DNA of 64,000 bases from JAVVRP01 sp036654655 (GTDB lineage: Bacteria > Bacillota > Clostridia > Christensenellales > UBA1242), in the NCBI GenBank assembly GCA_036654655.1, contig JAVVRP010000001.1, positions 62,001 to 126,000 of the forward strand, given 5' to 3'. Shown here in pieces: positions 50,229 to 58,847 of this stretch. A program made the position numbers and the translations under genes. The first letter of the stretch is position 1. Every line of letters starts with the position of its first letter. The notes beneath the pieces are model-generated. The model worked only from the letters and a program-made list of their open reading frames with translations, searched no databases and had not been told where the DNA came from.

Positions 50229-50954
50229 ATGAAAACAGTTTTGATTACAGGTGGTTCAAGAGGAATTGGCAAGGCAACTGCATTATTTTATGCAAAAAAT
50301 GGTTATAATGTTGCAATTTGTTACAACAAAAACAAAGTTCTTGCAGACAATGTTTTAAATCAAATTTTAAAATTAGGTGTAAATGCCATTGCTTTTAAAT
50401 GTGATGTTTCAAATTCAAAACAAGTAAATTGTATGTTTAATGAAATTATAAACACGCTAGGGCAAATTGAATGTATTGTTAATTGTGCGGGCGTGTCATA
50501 CCCAAAAGTACTTATAGATTGTAATGATGCCGAAGTTTATGAGCAAATAAACACAAATTTAATAGGAACAATTTTTGTATGCAGAGAAGGAATTAAATGC
50601 CTATTAACAAATGGAGGAGGATCTATTGTTAATATTTCTTCAATTTGGGGAATTACTGGCGGAAGTGCAGAAAGTGTTTATTCGGCAAGCAAGGGTGGAG
50701 TTATTGCTTTTACAAAAGCGTTGGCCAAGGAATTTGCAAATAACAATATAAATGTAAACTGCATAGCACCGGGGAGTATTAAAACAGACATGCTTGCAAG
50801 CCTAGGTAAAAAAACAATTAAACAGATTGAAAAAGAAACGCCTCTTGGCAGAATTGGGTCAGCAGAAGAAATTGCGGAATGCATTTATTTTATTTCTAAT
50901 CAAAAGTTTATAACTGGTCAAATTTTAAGCCCAAATGGTGGAATTGTTATATAA
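50229..50954 (+). CDS. Short-chain dehydrogenase/reductase, FabG-like
   Basis: A 241-residue classical SDR most like 3-oxoacyl-ACP reductase, which reduces 3-ketoacyl-ACP with NADPH in fatty acid synthesis. The cofactor motif TGGSRGIG (residues 7-14), the NCAG motif, and the catalytic Ser (NISSIWGITGG), Tyr and Lys (YSASKGG) are all present. GGAG precedes ATG 50229. It stands alone, away from fab genes, so a different carbonyl substrate is possible; hence no symbol. It has its own promoter. Confidence 0.85.
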   Translation: MKTVLITGGSRGIGKATALFYAKNGYNVAICYNKNKVLADNVLNQILKLGVNAIAFKCDVSNSKQVNCMFNEIINTLGQIECIVNCAGVSYPKVLIDCNDAEVYEQINTNLIGTIFVCREGIKCLLTNGGGSIVNISSIWGITGGSAESVYSASKGGVIAFTKALAKEFANNNINVNCIAPGSIKTDMLASLGKKTIKQIEKETPLGRIGSAEEIAECIYFISNQKFITGQILSPNGGIVI

Positions 50955-51061
50955 AATTTAAGTTTTAATTTGTATGCCTTTAAACTTTTTATAATTCGAC
51001 AAAACTTCTAATTATTGTTCATCTAAAATTTGTTAGAGTTTTATTGAAGGGGGGGGCACGC

Positions 51062-51370
51062 ATGCAAATTAAAAACAGGATATATGGTGGCACGCTTTAT
51101 GTTGTGTTAAGTGGAGAACTTGACGAGCATACAGCGTATCATACAAGAATAACTCTTGATGAACTATTTAACAAACCAAATTTTAAGCAAATAATTATTG
51201 ACCTTTCGGAACTCGATTTTATGGATAGCACCGGAATTGGTGTTTTAATTGGAAGATATAAAAAAATGAGAGATAAAAGCATCCCAATTTTTATTTGCAA
51301 CCCATCCACGCATGCCGAAAAAATTTTTAAAATGACGGGGCTTTACGATATTATGCCAAAAATCAGTTAA
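51062..51370 (+). CDS. spoIIAA: Anti-sigma F factor antagonist SpoIIAA
   Basis: SpoIIAA (102 residues) is the STAS-domain partner-switch protein which, unphosphorylated, frees sigma-F from SpoIIAB in the forespore. The phosphorylatable Ser is Ser56 in FMDSTGIGVLIGRYKKM. The start ATG 51062 is preferred over TTG 51044; a run of eight G (51049-51056) acts as the ribosome site five bases before it. It leads spoIIAA-spoIIAB-sigF. The first two genes are separated by 24 bases. Confidence 0.95.
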   Translation: MQIKNRIYGGTLYVVLSGELDEHTAYHTRITLDELFNKPNFKQIIIDLSELDFMDSTGIGVLIGRYKKMRDKSIPIFICNPSTHAEKIFKMTGLYDIMPKIS

Positions 51371-51394
51371 AATATAACAATAAAAGGGAGAACA

Positions 51395-51838
51395 ATGAAA
51401 AAAATAAACGAAATGGAATTAAAATTCAAAGCAATATCAGTTAATGAAGGGTTTGCAAGAGCATGTGTTGCTGCATTTTGTGTGCAGGCTAACCCAAGTT
51501 TAGATGAAATTACAGACATTAAAACAGCAGTTTCAGAGGCTGTTACAAATGCCGTTGTACATGCGTATCCAAATCACGAGGGAGACGTTATTGTTAAAGT
51601 GCAACTTTTTGAAAATGGTGTACAGGTGGAAGTTATTGACAAAGGAATTGGCATAGAAAATATTGGCAAGGCAAGGGAACCATTTTATACTTCAAAACCA
51701 GCAGATGAAAGAAGCGGAATGGGTTTTACAGTTATGGAAAGTTTTATGGATTCTGTTGAAGTTGAAAGTAAGGAAGGTGTTTGCATAAAAATGTTTAAGC
51801 GTTTTGGCAAAAACAATATGATGGCAGTGGGGGAATAA
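51395..51838 (+). CDS. spoIIAB: Anti-sigma F factor SpoIIAB
   Basis: SpoIIAB (147 residues) is a GHKL-fold kinase that holds sigma-F and phosphorylates SpoIIAA. The N box is AVSEAVTNAVVHAYPNH, the G1 box is VIDKGIGIENIGKAREP and the G2 region is SGMGFTVMESFMDSV. Length is typical. AGGGAG precedes ATG 51395. Its TAA overlaps the sigF ATG by one base, keeping antagonist and target in balance. Confidence 0.95.
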   Translation: MKKINEMELKFKAISVNEGFARACVAAFCVQANPSLDEITDIKTAVSEAVTNAVVHAYPNHEGDVIVKVQLFENGVQVEVIDKGIGIENIGKAREPFYTSKPADERSGMGFTVMESFMDSVEVESKEGVCIKMFKRFGKNNMMAVGE

Positions 51839-52557
51839 TGCTTGAACAGGAGGAAACTACTGTACTAATTGAAAAAGCAAAACAAGGAGATAAAGAAGCC
51901 AAGGAAATTTTAATAAATGAAAACTCTCCACTGGTTAAAAGTATAATTAAAAGATTTATAGGAAAAGGTGTTGAGTATGACGATTTATATCAACTTGGCT
52001 GTTTGGGATTTTTAAAAGCAATAAAAAATTTTGACACAAACTTTAATTGTAAATTTTCAACATATGTTGTGCCAATGGTTATTGGCGAAATTAAACGATA
52101 TATGCGTGATGATGGAAGCATAAAAGTATCCAGAGCAATAAAAACAATGAATATGCAAATTCAAAAATATATAAGGTCATATTCGGAGCAATTTGCAGAA
52201 AAACCTAGTATTGAGCAAATTTCAAAACAATTTGCAATTGAGCCTGAGGAAGTTGTTTTTACAATGGATTCCGCACGCATGCCAATTTCTATGCACACAC
52301 CAGTAAGTGACGATGTTAACAGTACTTTAATTGTTGATAGACTTGTTCAAGAAAATTCGTTTGAAAGTTTGTATGACAGCATAATTATTAAGGATATAAT
52401 GCAAGGTTTGGAAGAAAGAGAACGAATTATATTGTGCCTTAGATTTTTTAAAGACAAAACACAAGGCGAAATTGCAAAAATTTTAAAAATATCACAAGTT
52501 CAAGTTTCCCGATTAGAAAACAAAATACTCACTAAATTAAAGCAAAAACTGGGCTAG
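51838..52557 (+). CDS. sigF: RNA polymerase sigma-F factor
   Basis: Sigma-F (239 residues) is the first forespore sigma factor. Region 2 is visible as YDDLYQLGCLGFLKAIKNFD with the following FSTYVVPMVIGEIKRYMRD, region 3 near IEQISKQFAIEPEEVVFTM, and region 4 as EERERIILCLRFFKDKTQGE with the helix-turn-helix ILKISQVQVSRLENK. Length is near the Bacillus protein (255). Translational coupling to spoIIAB through the ATG overlap. It is followed by a shared terminator. Confidence 0.94.
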   Translation: MLEQEETTVLIEKAKQGDKEAKEILINENSPLVKSIIKRFIGKGVEYDDLYQLGCLGFLKAIKNFDTNFNCKFSTYVVPMVIGEIKRYMRDDGSIKVSRAIKTMNMQIQKYIRSYSEQFAEKPSIEQISKQFAIEPEEVVFTMDSARMPISMHTPVSDDVNSTLIVDRLVQENSFESLYDSIIIKDIMQGLEERERIILCLRFFKDKTQGEIAKILKISQVQVSRLENKILTKLKQKLG

Positions 52558-52563
52558 ACATAA

Positions 52564-52596
52564 AAAAATTGAGATAAGTTTAAATCTCAATTTTTT
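52564..52596. terminator. Bidirectional terminator between sigF and the lipoprotein gene
   Basis: A 12-bp stem (52564-52575 with 52584-52595) around AAGTTTAA has T-runs on both strands, ending both convergent genes. Confidence 0.85.
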
Positions 52597-52602
52597 AATA
52601 TT

Positions 52603-55131
52603 TTAAGCAGTTTTTCTTGAACTCGAATAACTATCACTTGCCGTTGTTGAATTATTAGGGTCAATTGTTCTTGATGCGGTGTTGTTGTTTTTTTCTTCTT
52701 TTGTTTTATTTTCTATATCTGTGTTTGGAGTAACTGGTTGTGTGTTGTAAGTATTTTTTAAAATATTGCTATCAATTTCTTCTGTAACCTTTGGTATATT
52801 ATTATTTCTTGCAAGTTGTAAATCAGGTTCAGCAAGCCTGCTTGGAGTTTTGTTTTGTTGATTTTCGTCAGCAATCTGTTTGTTTGCTTGTTTATTATTT
52901 TGTTGATTTTCAATTTGTTGTCTATTTATTTTGTTGTCGTTAGGGCGTGTAACAGGGTTTGTGTCCATGTTAGGAGCACTTTTGTTTTGCATATCCAAAT
53001 ATTTATATTCATAACTGTTTTTTGGAAAGACTCTGTATGGATCGTTAGGATTTTGTGCCTTGTTAGGTTGAGTTCCTTTATTAAACATTTCCGCAAAATT
53101 TGTTTTATTGTTTTGTTCTGTTCTTCCATAGGTGTTTATATTGTTATTTGAGTTTTTATAAGTGTCTGTGTTTCTAAATCCACCATAAGTGTTAATGTTT
53201 CTTGGTGTGTAATAAGTATTAATATTTGGATAATAGCCATTATATCCAAAACCATATCCACCATTTCCAGGGTAATTATTGTAACCATTAGCACCATAGT
53301 TCATTCCGTTTGTGGGGTAATTATTGTAACCATTAGCACCATAGTTCATTCCATTTGTGGGGTTATTATTGTAACCATTGGGACCATAATTCATGCCGTT
53401 ATTGTAGCCATTATTATAATAATTTTGATTTGTATAACCATTCCTATCATTTGGAGTTGCGGGCAAAGTTGTGGGATAATTTTCGTTATAATTTTCATTT
53501 GGCAATTGTGTGTATGTGTTAGAAGTATTATTCCACCTGTTTTGCAAATTGTTTGCATTTAAATCCGTTGTTTCATTTTTATCATAATTAACACCTTTTT
53601 TATATGTGTCTATATTTGAATTATTTTTATTAATTTGTTTTGCCTCTGTTGTGGTTATTTTATCTTTATTTGTGTTTTGAGAATTTATTTTATTTTTTAA
53701 ATTATCCAAAGCCATTTGCCACAATTGACCTCTAACATCTCCGCTCTTTAAATTTGGTTGTATTCCATTGCAATCGGGGCAAATGCCATTTTTGCAAGTT
53801 CCGTCGGGGCAAACATAATAGCAAGAGCCATCTGCGCAATAATATTGGCAATTTCCATTTGGCGTTGTTTGATAACATGTGCCGTCAGGATATTGGCCTG
53901 CACAAGTGCCGTCATTGCAAGAAATTTGTTTGAACGATGCACTGTAATTATATGGTTCTGACGAAACACTATTTGTAGTTTTTGACTTAGATTGTGTTTT
54001 GTTTTGAGAATTTATTTTATTTTTTAAATTATCCAAAGCCATTTGCCACAATTGACCTCTAACATCTCCGCTCTTTAAATTTGGTTGTATTCCATTGCAA
54101 TCGGGGCAAATGCCATTTTTGCAAGTTCCGTCGGGGCAAACATAATAGCAAGAGCCATCTGCACAATAATATTGGCAATTTCCATTTGGCGTTGTTTGAT
54201 AACATGTGCCGTCAGGATATTGGCCTGCACAAGTGCCGTCATTGCAAGAAATTTGTTTGAACGATGCACTGTAATTATATGGTTCTGCGGACGCTGTATC
54301 TAAATTTGTTTTATTTTGAGAAGTATTATTTGTTAAATTTTCATCTTGTATTCCAATAATTAAATTTGAGTCTGTTGCAGATTGAACATCGCACTTTCCA
54401 CTTATAATGCAATTATAGATACTGTCGAGGCAAGTAAGCAAATTAGCATAATATGATGCCCTTATATCAAGACTATTTAACAGTCTTGTATACTTTGAAT
54501 TTAATTGGTCAACATTTGCGGTGTAATTGTTTTTTAACAATTTTACGCCAGAAAGTTCGTTATTAACCTCGCTTTTTGTTAGTCTAATGCGATTAACATT
54601 TACGTCCGCATTTTTAACCAAGTCGTAAATTGCTTTACACTGTTTTTCATTAAGAGTTATTGTTTTTTGTTCCATATCATTAACCAAAGACTTTAAAGCG
54701 CTTGTTTTTGACAAGATTTGAGATTTTAAAATATTAACAGTGCTATTTGCCGATATAACATCGGATGCAACAAAATGTAAATCTTGCAGTTTTGTTACGT
54801 AAGACCCAAAGTTGTTGTATGTAATTGAATTTGCGTCAACATATCTTCCTTTGGCTTTGGTGTATCCGTTTGTAAACGTTGCACCATTATAACCAGTGTT
54901 TTGAGAAGGAGTGCCTGCTGTTTTGCTATTTTCAGCCAGTGCATCATCCATAATTTCATTAATTGCCAATGTTTCATTTGTTATTGTGTCAACCTTTGAT
55001 AGTGTGGCACTTGTTTCATTCAAACTTTTAGAAAGTTTGCTGGTTACACTGGCTTGATCACTTGAACTTGTGCAACCTGAAAATATAATTGCCACCATTA
55101 AAACTGAAAATAAAATAAATATTTTTTTCAT
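52603..55131 (-). CDS. Large repeat-containing Cys-rich lipoprotein, unknown function
   Basis: An 842-residue predicted lipoprotein. The signal peptide ends in a lipobox, IIFSGC, with the lipidated Cys at residue 20. Residues about 25-270 are a helical domain with regularly spaced Leu. Then come two almost identical 109-residue units (about 281-498), each with a Cys-rich stretch such as CNDGTCAGQYPDGTC, CYYVCPDGTCKNG, then the linker DVRGQLWQMALDNLKNKINS. Next is an Asn/Tyr/Gly-rich low-complexity region with three copies of a 15-residue unit (NGMNYGANGYNNYPT type, about 577-630), and an Asn/Gln-rich tail. GGAGG precedes ATG 55131. It is convergent with sigF and divergent from spoVAC, i.e. 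inserted into the conserved sigF-spoVA junction. Confidence 0.8.
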   Translation of the reverse strand: MKKIFILFSVLMVAIIFSGCTSSSDQASVTSKLSKSLNETSATLSKVDTITNETLAINEIMDDALAENSKTAGTPSQNTGYNGATFTNGYTKAKGRYVDANSITYNNFGSYVTKLQDLHFVASDVISANSTVNILKSQILSKTSALKSLVNDMEQKTITLNEKQCKAIYDLVKNADVNVNRIRLTKSEVNNELSGVKLLKNNYTANVDQLNSKYTRLLNSLDIRASYYANLLTCLDSIYNCIISGKCDVQSATDSNLIIGIQDENLTNNTSQNKTNLDTASAEPYNYSASFKQISCNDGTCAGQYPDGTCYQTTPNGNCQYYCADGSCYYVCPDGTCKNGICPDCNGIQPNLKSGDVRGQLWQMALDNLKNKINSQNKTQSKSKTTNSVSSEPYNYSASFKQISCNDGTCAGQYPDGTCYQTTPNGNCQYYCADGSCYYVCPDGTCKNGICPDCNGIQPNLKSGDVRGQLWQMALDNLKNKINSQNTNKDKITTTEAKQINKNNSNIDTYKKGVNYDKNETTDLNANNLQNRWNNTSNTYTQLPNENYNENYPTTLPATPNDRNGYTNQNYYNNGYNNGMNYGPNGYNNNPTNGMNYGANGYNNYPTNGMNYGANGYNNYPGNGGYGFGYNGYYPNINTYYTPRNINTYGGFRNTDTYKNSNNNINTYGRTEQNNKTNFAEMFNKGTQPNKAQNPNDPYRVFPKNSYEYKYLDMQNKSAPNMDTNPVTRPNDNKINRQQIENQQNNKQANKQIADENQQNKTPSRLAEPDLQLARNNNIPKVTEEIDSNILKNTYNTQPVTPNTDIENKTKEEKNNNTASRTIDPNNSTTASDSYSSSRKTA
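53673..54287. repeat. Near-identical 288-bp duplication in the lipoprotein gene
   Basis: Copies at 53673-53960 and 54000-54287 (period 327 bp) differ at one position, 53836 G versus 54163 A, which is a silent change in a cysteine codon. The separators (39 bp) differ in sequence. Confidence 0.9.
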
Positions 55132-55177
55132 TTTTCCTCCATGATAGCAATATTCTTTGCAGTTTTTGCAAAAATAT

Positions 55178-55207
55178 GTATTAAAAATTTATTTGCAGGC
55201 AATAAAT
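55178..55207 (+). promoter_or_regulatory. Candidate sigma-F/sigma-G promoter of spoVAC-AD-AE
   Basis: GTATT (55178-55182), 15 bases, GGCAATAAAT (55198-55207), close to the forespore consensus GYWTA and GGNNANANTW with two mismatches, 18 bases before GTG 55225. Confidence 0.4.
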
Positions 55208-55224
55208 TTATTAAGGAGAAATAT

Positions 55225-55671
55225 GTGACAAAACAAGAACTTCATAAAAAATATAATGCTTATATAGAAGCAAAAATTCCAAAAACAAGAGCATGGCCAA
55301 CTTTGTTTAATGCTTTTTGGGTGGGCGGAACAATATGTTTGATAGGGCAAGGAATAAATGACTCATTGTTAGCAATCTTCCCACTGTTATCAATTCAAAG
55401 TGCGTGGGCGTATACTCTTGTAATTTTAATTTTTTTGGCATCTTTGTTAACTGGAATAGGAGTTTATGACAGAATAGGTAAGTATGCGGGAGCGGGTTCA
55501 ATTGTTCCAATAACAGGATTTTCTAATTCAATAACAAGCCCAGCGGTAGAATTTAAAAACGAGGGTATAATTTTTGGAATGTGCGTAAAAATGTTTGTAA
55601 TTGCAGGCCCAGTTATTGTTAGCGGAGTTGTTGCAAGTTGGATTGTTGGTTTAATTTATTTGTTTATTTAA
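55225..55671 (+). CDS. spoVAC: Stage V sporulation protein AC
   Basis: SpoVAC (148 residues) is a membrane channel protein that moves calcium-dipicolinic acid into and out of the spore core. The family core is LFNAFWVGGTICLIGQGIND, DRIGKYAGAGSIVPITGFSN, and SPAVEFKNEGIIFGMCVKMF, with several membrane segments. The start is GTG 55225, six bases after AAGGAG; ATG 55141 would overlap the candidate forespore promoter. It leads spoVAC-AD-AE. Confidence 0.95.
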   Translation: MTKQELHKKYNAYIEAKIPKTRAWPTLFNAFWVGGTICLIGQGINDSLLAIFPLLSIQSAWAYTLVILIFLASLLTGIGVYDRIGKYAGAGSIVPITGFSNSITSPAVEFKNEGIIFGMCVKMFVIAGPVIVSGVVASWIVGLIYLFI

Positions 55672-55689
55672 TCAACTTTAAGGAGAAAA

Positions 55690-56718
55690 ATGAAAACAAA
55701 ACATAATCAAACAATATTTTTTAAAAATCAACCTAGAATAATAGGCAATTATTCTATTGCAGGGCCAAAAGAAGGTGAAGGAGCATTTGGAAAATATTTT
55801 CATAATGTAATGAAAAATGATTTTTTTGGTGAAGACACTTATGAAAAGGCTGAACGAAAAATGATGGAACAAGTTGTTTCAGGGGTAATGAAAAATTCAA
55901 AGTTAAAAGTTGAAGATGTGGATATGCTTTTGGCAGGGGATTTGCTTAATCAAATTATTAGTTCAAGTTACGCAGCACGTTCTTTTGATATTTCTTATTT
56001 AGGTTTGTTTGGGGCATGTTCAACAATGGCAGAAAGTTTGGCAGTTGGTGCAACTCTTATTGACGGGGGATATTTAAAAAATGTTATTTGTGCAACTGTA
56101 AGTCATTTTTCCACGGCTGAACGTCAGTTTAGATTTCCGCTAGAATTAGGCAATCAAAGACCCCCAACTTCTCAATGGACTTGCACTGCTGCTGGTGCAA
56201 CAGCACTTTCATTAAATACAAAAGGTCCCAAAATAACAGTGGCAACTTTTGGAAAGGTTACTGATTGGGGAATAAATGATGTTAACAATATGGGAGCGGC
56301 AATGGCACCTGCTGCCATGAACACTTTGCTTGCTCACTTTAATGATACAAACACAACGCCCCAAAGTTATGACTTGATTGTAACAGGAGATTTGGGCAAA
56401 CTAGGGTCAGAAGTTCTTATAGATTTGATGGAAGCAAGGGGAATTAAATTAGGTATTAATTATTGTGATTGCGGGCAAATGATGTTTAAAGGGTGTCAAA
56501 AAGCCTTAATGGGTGGCAGTGGATGTGGTTGTAGTGCATCAATATTAAATTCGTTTATTTTGGACAGAATTTCAAAGGGGAAATTAAAAAAAGTATTGTT
56601 TATTGCAACAGGTGCACTGCTTTCTTCAACATCTTGTCAGCAGGGAGAAACAATTCCTGGCGTGGCGCATGCAGTTGTGATTGAAGCAGATGAGCAAATT
56701 GGAGTTAGTAAAGAATAA
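55690..56718 (+). CDS. spoVAD: Stage V sporulation protein AD
   Basis: SpoVAD (342 residues) has a thiolase-like fold and binds dipicolinic acid. Family features are FFKNQPRIIGNYSIAGPKEG, LLAGDLLNQIISSSYAAR, the loop LGLFGACSTMAESLAVGA, and GDLGKLGSEVLIDLM near the C-terminus. AAGGAG precedes ATG 55690, 18 bases after spoVAC. It lacks membrane segments, as expected for the soluble partner. Confidence 0.95.
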   Translation: MKTKHNQTIFFKNQPRIIGNYSIAGPKEGEGAFGKYFHNVMKNDFFGEDTYEKAERKMMEQVVSGVMKNSKLKVEDVDMLLAGDLLNQIISSSYAARSFDISYLGLFGACSTMAESLAVGATLIDGGYLKNVICATVSHFSTAERQFRFPLELGNQRPPTSQWTCTAAGATALSLNTKGPKITVATFGKVTDWGINDVNNMGAAMAPAAMNTLLAHFNDTNTTPQSYDLIVTGDLGKLGSEVLIDLMEARGIKLGINYCDCGQMMFKGCQKALMGGSGCGCSASILNSFILDRISKGKLKKVLFIATGALLSSTSCQQGETIPGVAHAVVIEADEQIGVSKE

Positions 56719-56743
56719 TTTTTAAATTTTAGGGGGAATTAAA

Positions 56744-57112
56744 ATGAATTGGTGGCAATATTTAATTGTTTTTGGTGGTGGCGGGATAATATGTATGCTT
56801 GGTCAAGTTTTAATTATAAAAACAAAAATTACAACAGCAAGAATTTTGGTGCTGTTTGTTATGGTTGGCGTTTTTTTGGAAGCAATTAATGTTTATAATC
56901 CGTTATCAGAATTTTTAAATGCTGGCATAAATGTTCCCATAATTGGTTTTGGAGCATCTCTTGCAAAGGGTGCAATTGCCAGTGTTAAAGCAAAGGGAAT
57001 TTTAGGGATGTTTACTGGTGGGCTAGAAGCAACTGCGGCAGGAGTTGCAGCGGCTGTTGTGTTTGCCTTTATTTTTGGCATTATTTTTAAAGCAAAAACA
57101 AAAAAGAATTAA
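56744..57112 (+). CDS. spoVAE: Stage V sporulation protein AE
   Basis: SpoVAE (122 residues) is a small membrane protein of the SpoVA channel. Four hydrophobic segments are visible, with GGGGIICMLGQVLIIKTK, the INVPIIGFGASLAKGAI motif, and the glycine/alanine-rich GILGMFTGGLEATAAGVAAA. GGGGGA precedes ATG 56744. Its stop overlaps the convergent yunB stop by four bases. Confidence 0.94.
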   Translation: MNWWQYLIVFGGGGIICMLGQVLIIKTKITTARILVLFVMVGVFLEAINVYNPLSEFLNAGINVPIIGFGASLAKGAIASVKAKGILGMFTGGLEATAAGVAAAVVFAFIFGIIFKAKTKKN

Positions 57113-57792
57113 GATGGCACCAAGTCCATCATATCTTGTAAATTTGTACTATTTAAATACGTTAAAGGTATTTTGCCAATTATTATGCTTTCAGCAATCA
57201 TTAATTCGGTTGAAGTTGTAACAATTTTGCTTGCAGTTGGTAAAATTACACTAACTTTGCTTTCAACTTGAACATAAATTTTATGATTTGTTTGATTTAT
57301 TCCCGCTTGCTCAAATTTTGAAATATAATTACTAGAAATTGTGCCTATTGGCAACATTTTTATGTTTATTTCTGGTCCTCTCCCAACCAAAATTGGAAGC
57401 CCGCTAAAAGAGCCAACAGGTATTTCAATTCCATTAACTCCAATTACTTCTAGGTTCTTGTGAGCGCTACGTGTAAGTTCTCGTGTTAAAAGGTTTATTT
57501 GCAATGCGTTTGAAGAAATCATTGCAATATCACCGTCATTATTTCGCACAATTGTGACAAGCGATTCATATAGCCTGCTTGTATTTATAACATCATATAT
57601 GGCACTTGAAACTGCGCGTTGTGCAAGTGAAGAAATTTTTGCATAACTCATTTCAAAAATTACTGGATTAACAACATAATTTAAATACGCAAATATTAAA
57701 ATGATAAAAAAACAAAAAACAAAAGAAATAAAAACTATACGCTTTTTATTTGTTTTATTCCGATTATAAGGCTTTATTTTTTTTTTAAACAC
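57109..57792 (-). CDS. yunB: Sporulation protein YunB
   Basis: YunB (about 227 residues) is a mother-cell sporulation protein of unknown biochemical role. One membrane segment (FISFVFCFFIILIFAYLNYV) is followed by the conserved domain with EIPVGSFSGLPILVGRGPEI, FEQAGINQTNHKIYVQVESK and SVILPTASKIVTTSTELMIA. The start is uncertain. The frame is open to TTG 57813, but GTG 57792 lies five bases after a CATAAAAT box that resembles a sigma-E -10, so GTG is used here. Neither start has a clear ribosome site. Confidence 0.9.
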   Translation of the reverse strand: MFKKKIKPYNRNKTNKKRIVFISFVFCFFIILIFAYLNYVVNPVIFEMSYAKISSLAQRAVSSAIYDVINTSRLYESLVTIVRNNDGDIAMISSNALQINLLTRELTRSAHKNLEVIGVNGIEIPVGSFSGLPILVGRGPEINIKMLPIGTISSNYISKFEQAGINQTNHKIYVQVESKVSVILPTASKIVTTSTELMIAESIIIGKIPLTYLNSTNLQDMMDLVPS

Positions 57793-57828
57793 AACATATT
57801 TTATGTAATACAATTTAAATATATAATA

Positions 57829-58767
57829 TTAGTTAATAAATGGTTTAAAATATTGTGGATAATCAACAGTAAAACAAAGTTCTTTGTTATTAAAAGGAGA
57901 GATAAAAGAAATTTCTTTTGCAATCAGCATCATTTTATCCAACGAATTAAAATCATTGTACAAAGAATCTCCTAAAATTGGGTGAGAAATGGATGCTAAA
58001 TGTACTCTAATTTGATGAGTTCTGCCAGAAATTAAGTTAATTTTTGCCAGAAAGTAACCAATATAATTTTTTATTGGCTGAACCATTGTTTTGCATTCTT
58101 TGCCACCATCTGTTGTAACAAAACGTTTTCGTACATTAATTCCATTTGCGTCTTTATTTGTTTTGATATTTGTGTCAATAATTAAAGGTTCTGTCATGTT
58201 TCCATATGCAAGAGCGTAATATGTTTTATGCAAATTGGTTGTTTCAAGTTTATGGCATGCTATTGCATTTTTAGCAACTAAAACAATCCCTGCGGTGTCT
58301 TTATCTAATCTTGTTAAAATTCTGCACACAAAATTTTTATCTTTTTTATTCATATAATTTACAATAGCACCAGCCAAGTTGTTAAAATAATGACTTTTTG
58401 TGGGCATTGTTGCCAAGCCTTGTGGTTTATTTACAATTAGCATAAACTCATCTTCATATACAATATCTAGTGGTATTATGCAATTCATAATACCACTAGA
58501 AGTGTTTGGATTATTAAAAATTTTTAACGTGTCACCATTTGTAACAAATTCATTTGTGGTTGCAATGTAATTGTTTTTAACAATGTACCCTAATTTTTTT
58601 CTTAAATTTTTAACATAATTTTCACTTAGCCCAATATGCTTTAAATAAGAATATACTGTTTCTTTTTGTTTTGTGGTGTTAACAAATATTGTTTCATAGT
58701 TTTGATTTTCAATATTTTCACAAAATATTTTTTCTTTCACGTAGCCCAGGTCCTTTTTGTTTTTCAT
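57829..58767 (-). CDS. RluA-family pseudouridine synthase
   Basis: A 312-residue RluA-type enzyme that makes pseudouridine in rRNA or tRNA. An S4-like N-terminal region precedes the catalytic domain with LTRLDKDTAGIVLVAKN (essential Asp) and ISGRTHQIRVHLASISHPIL. The substrate cannot be inferred. The start ATG 58767 has no ribosome site; GTG 58742 has AAGGA about ten bases upstream and is an alternative. It is divergent from the pheST T-box. Confidence 0.9.
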   Translation of the reverse strand: MKNKKDLGYVKEKIFCENIENQNYETIFVNTTKQKETVYSYLKHIGLSENYVKNLRKKLGYIVKNNYIATTNEFVTNGDTLKIFNNPNTSSGIMNCIIPLDIVYEDEFMLIVNKPQGLATMPTKSHYFNNLAGAIVNYMNKKDKNFVCRILTRLDKDTAGIVLVAKNAIACHKLETTNLHKTYYALAYGNMTEPLIIDTNIKTNKDANGINVRKRFVTTDGGKECKTMVQPIKNYIGYFLAKINLISGRTHQIRVHLASISHPILGDSLYNDFNSLDKMMLIAKEISFISPFNNKELCFTVDYPQYFKPFIN

Positions 58768-58802
58768 TATATATCAAAATATTAAATTTTACAATAAAAA
58801 CG

Positions 58803-58832
58803 TTGACATGGCTTTATAATAAGTGGTAAAAT
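58803..58832 (+). promoter_or_regulatory. pheST promoter
   Basis: TTGACA (58803-58808), 18 bases, TAAAAT (58827-58832), ahead of the T-box leader. Confidence 0.65.
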
Positions 58833-58847
58833 AAAAAAATAAAGGCA

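Noticed and set aside
53673..54287. Mobile element behind the duplication
   Set aside because: No transposase, terminal inverted repeats or target duplications; the copies are in-frame coding sequence.
53748..54303. ORFs on both strands within the duplicated lipoprotein segment
   Set aside because: They repeat because the DNA is duplicated; the 842-residue frame with lipobox and ribosome site explains the region.
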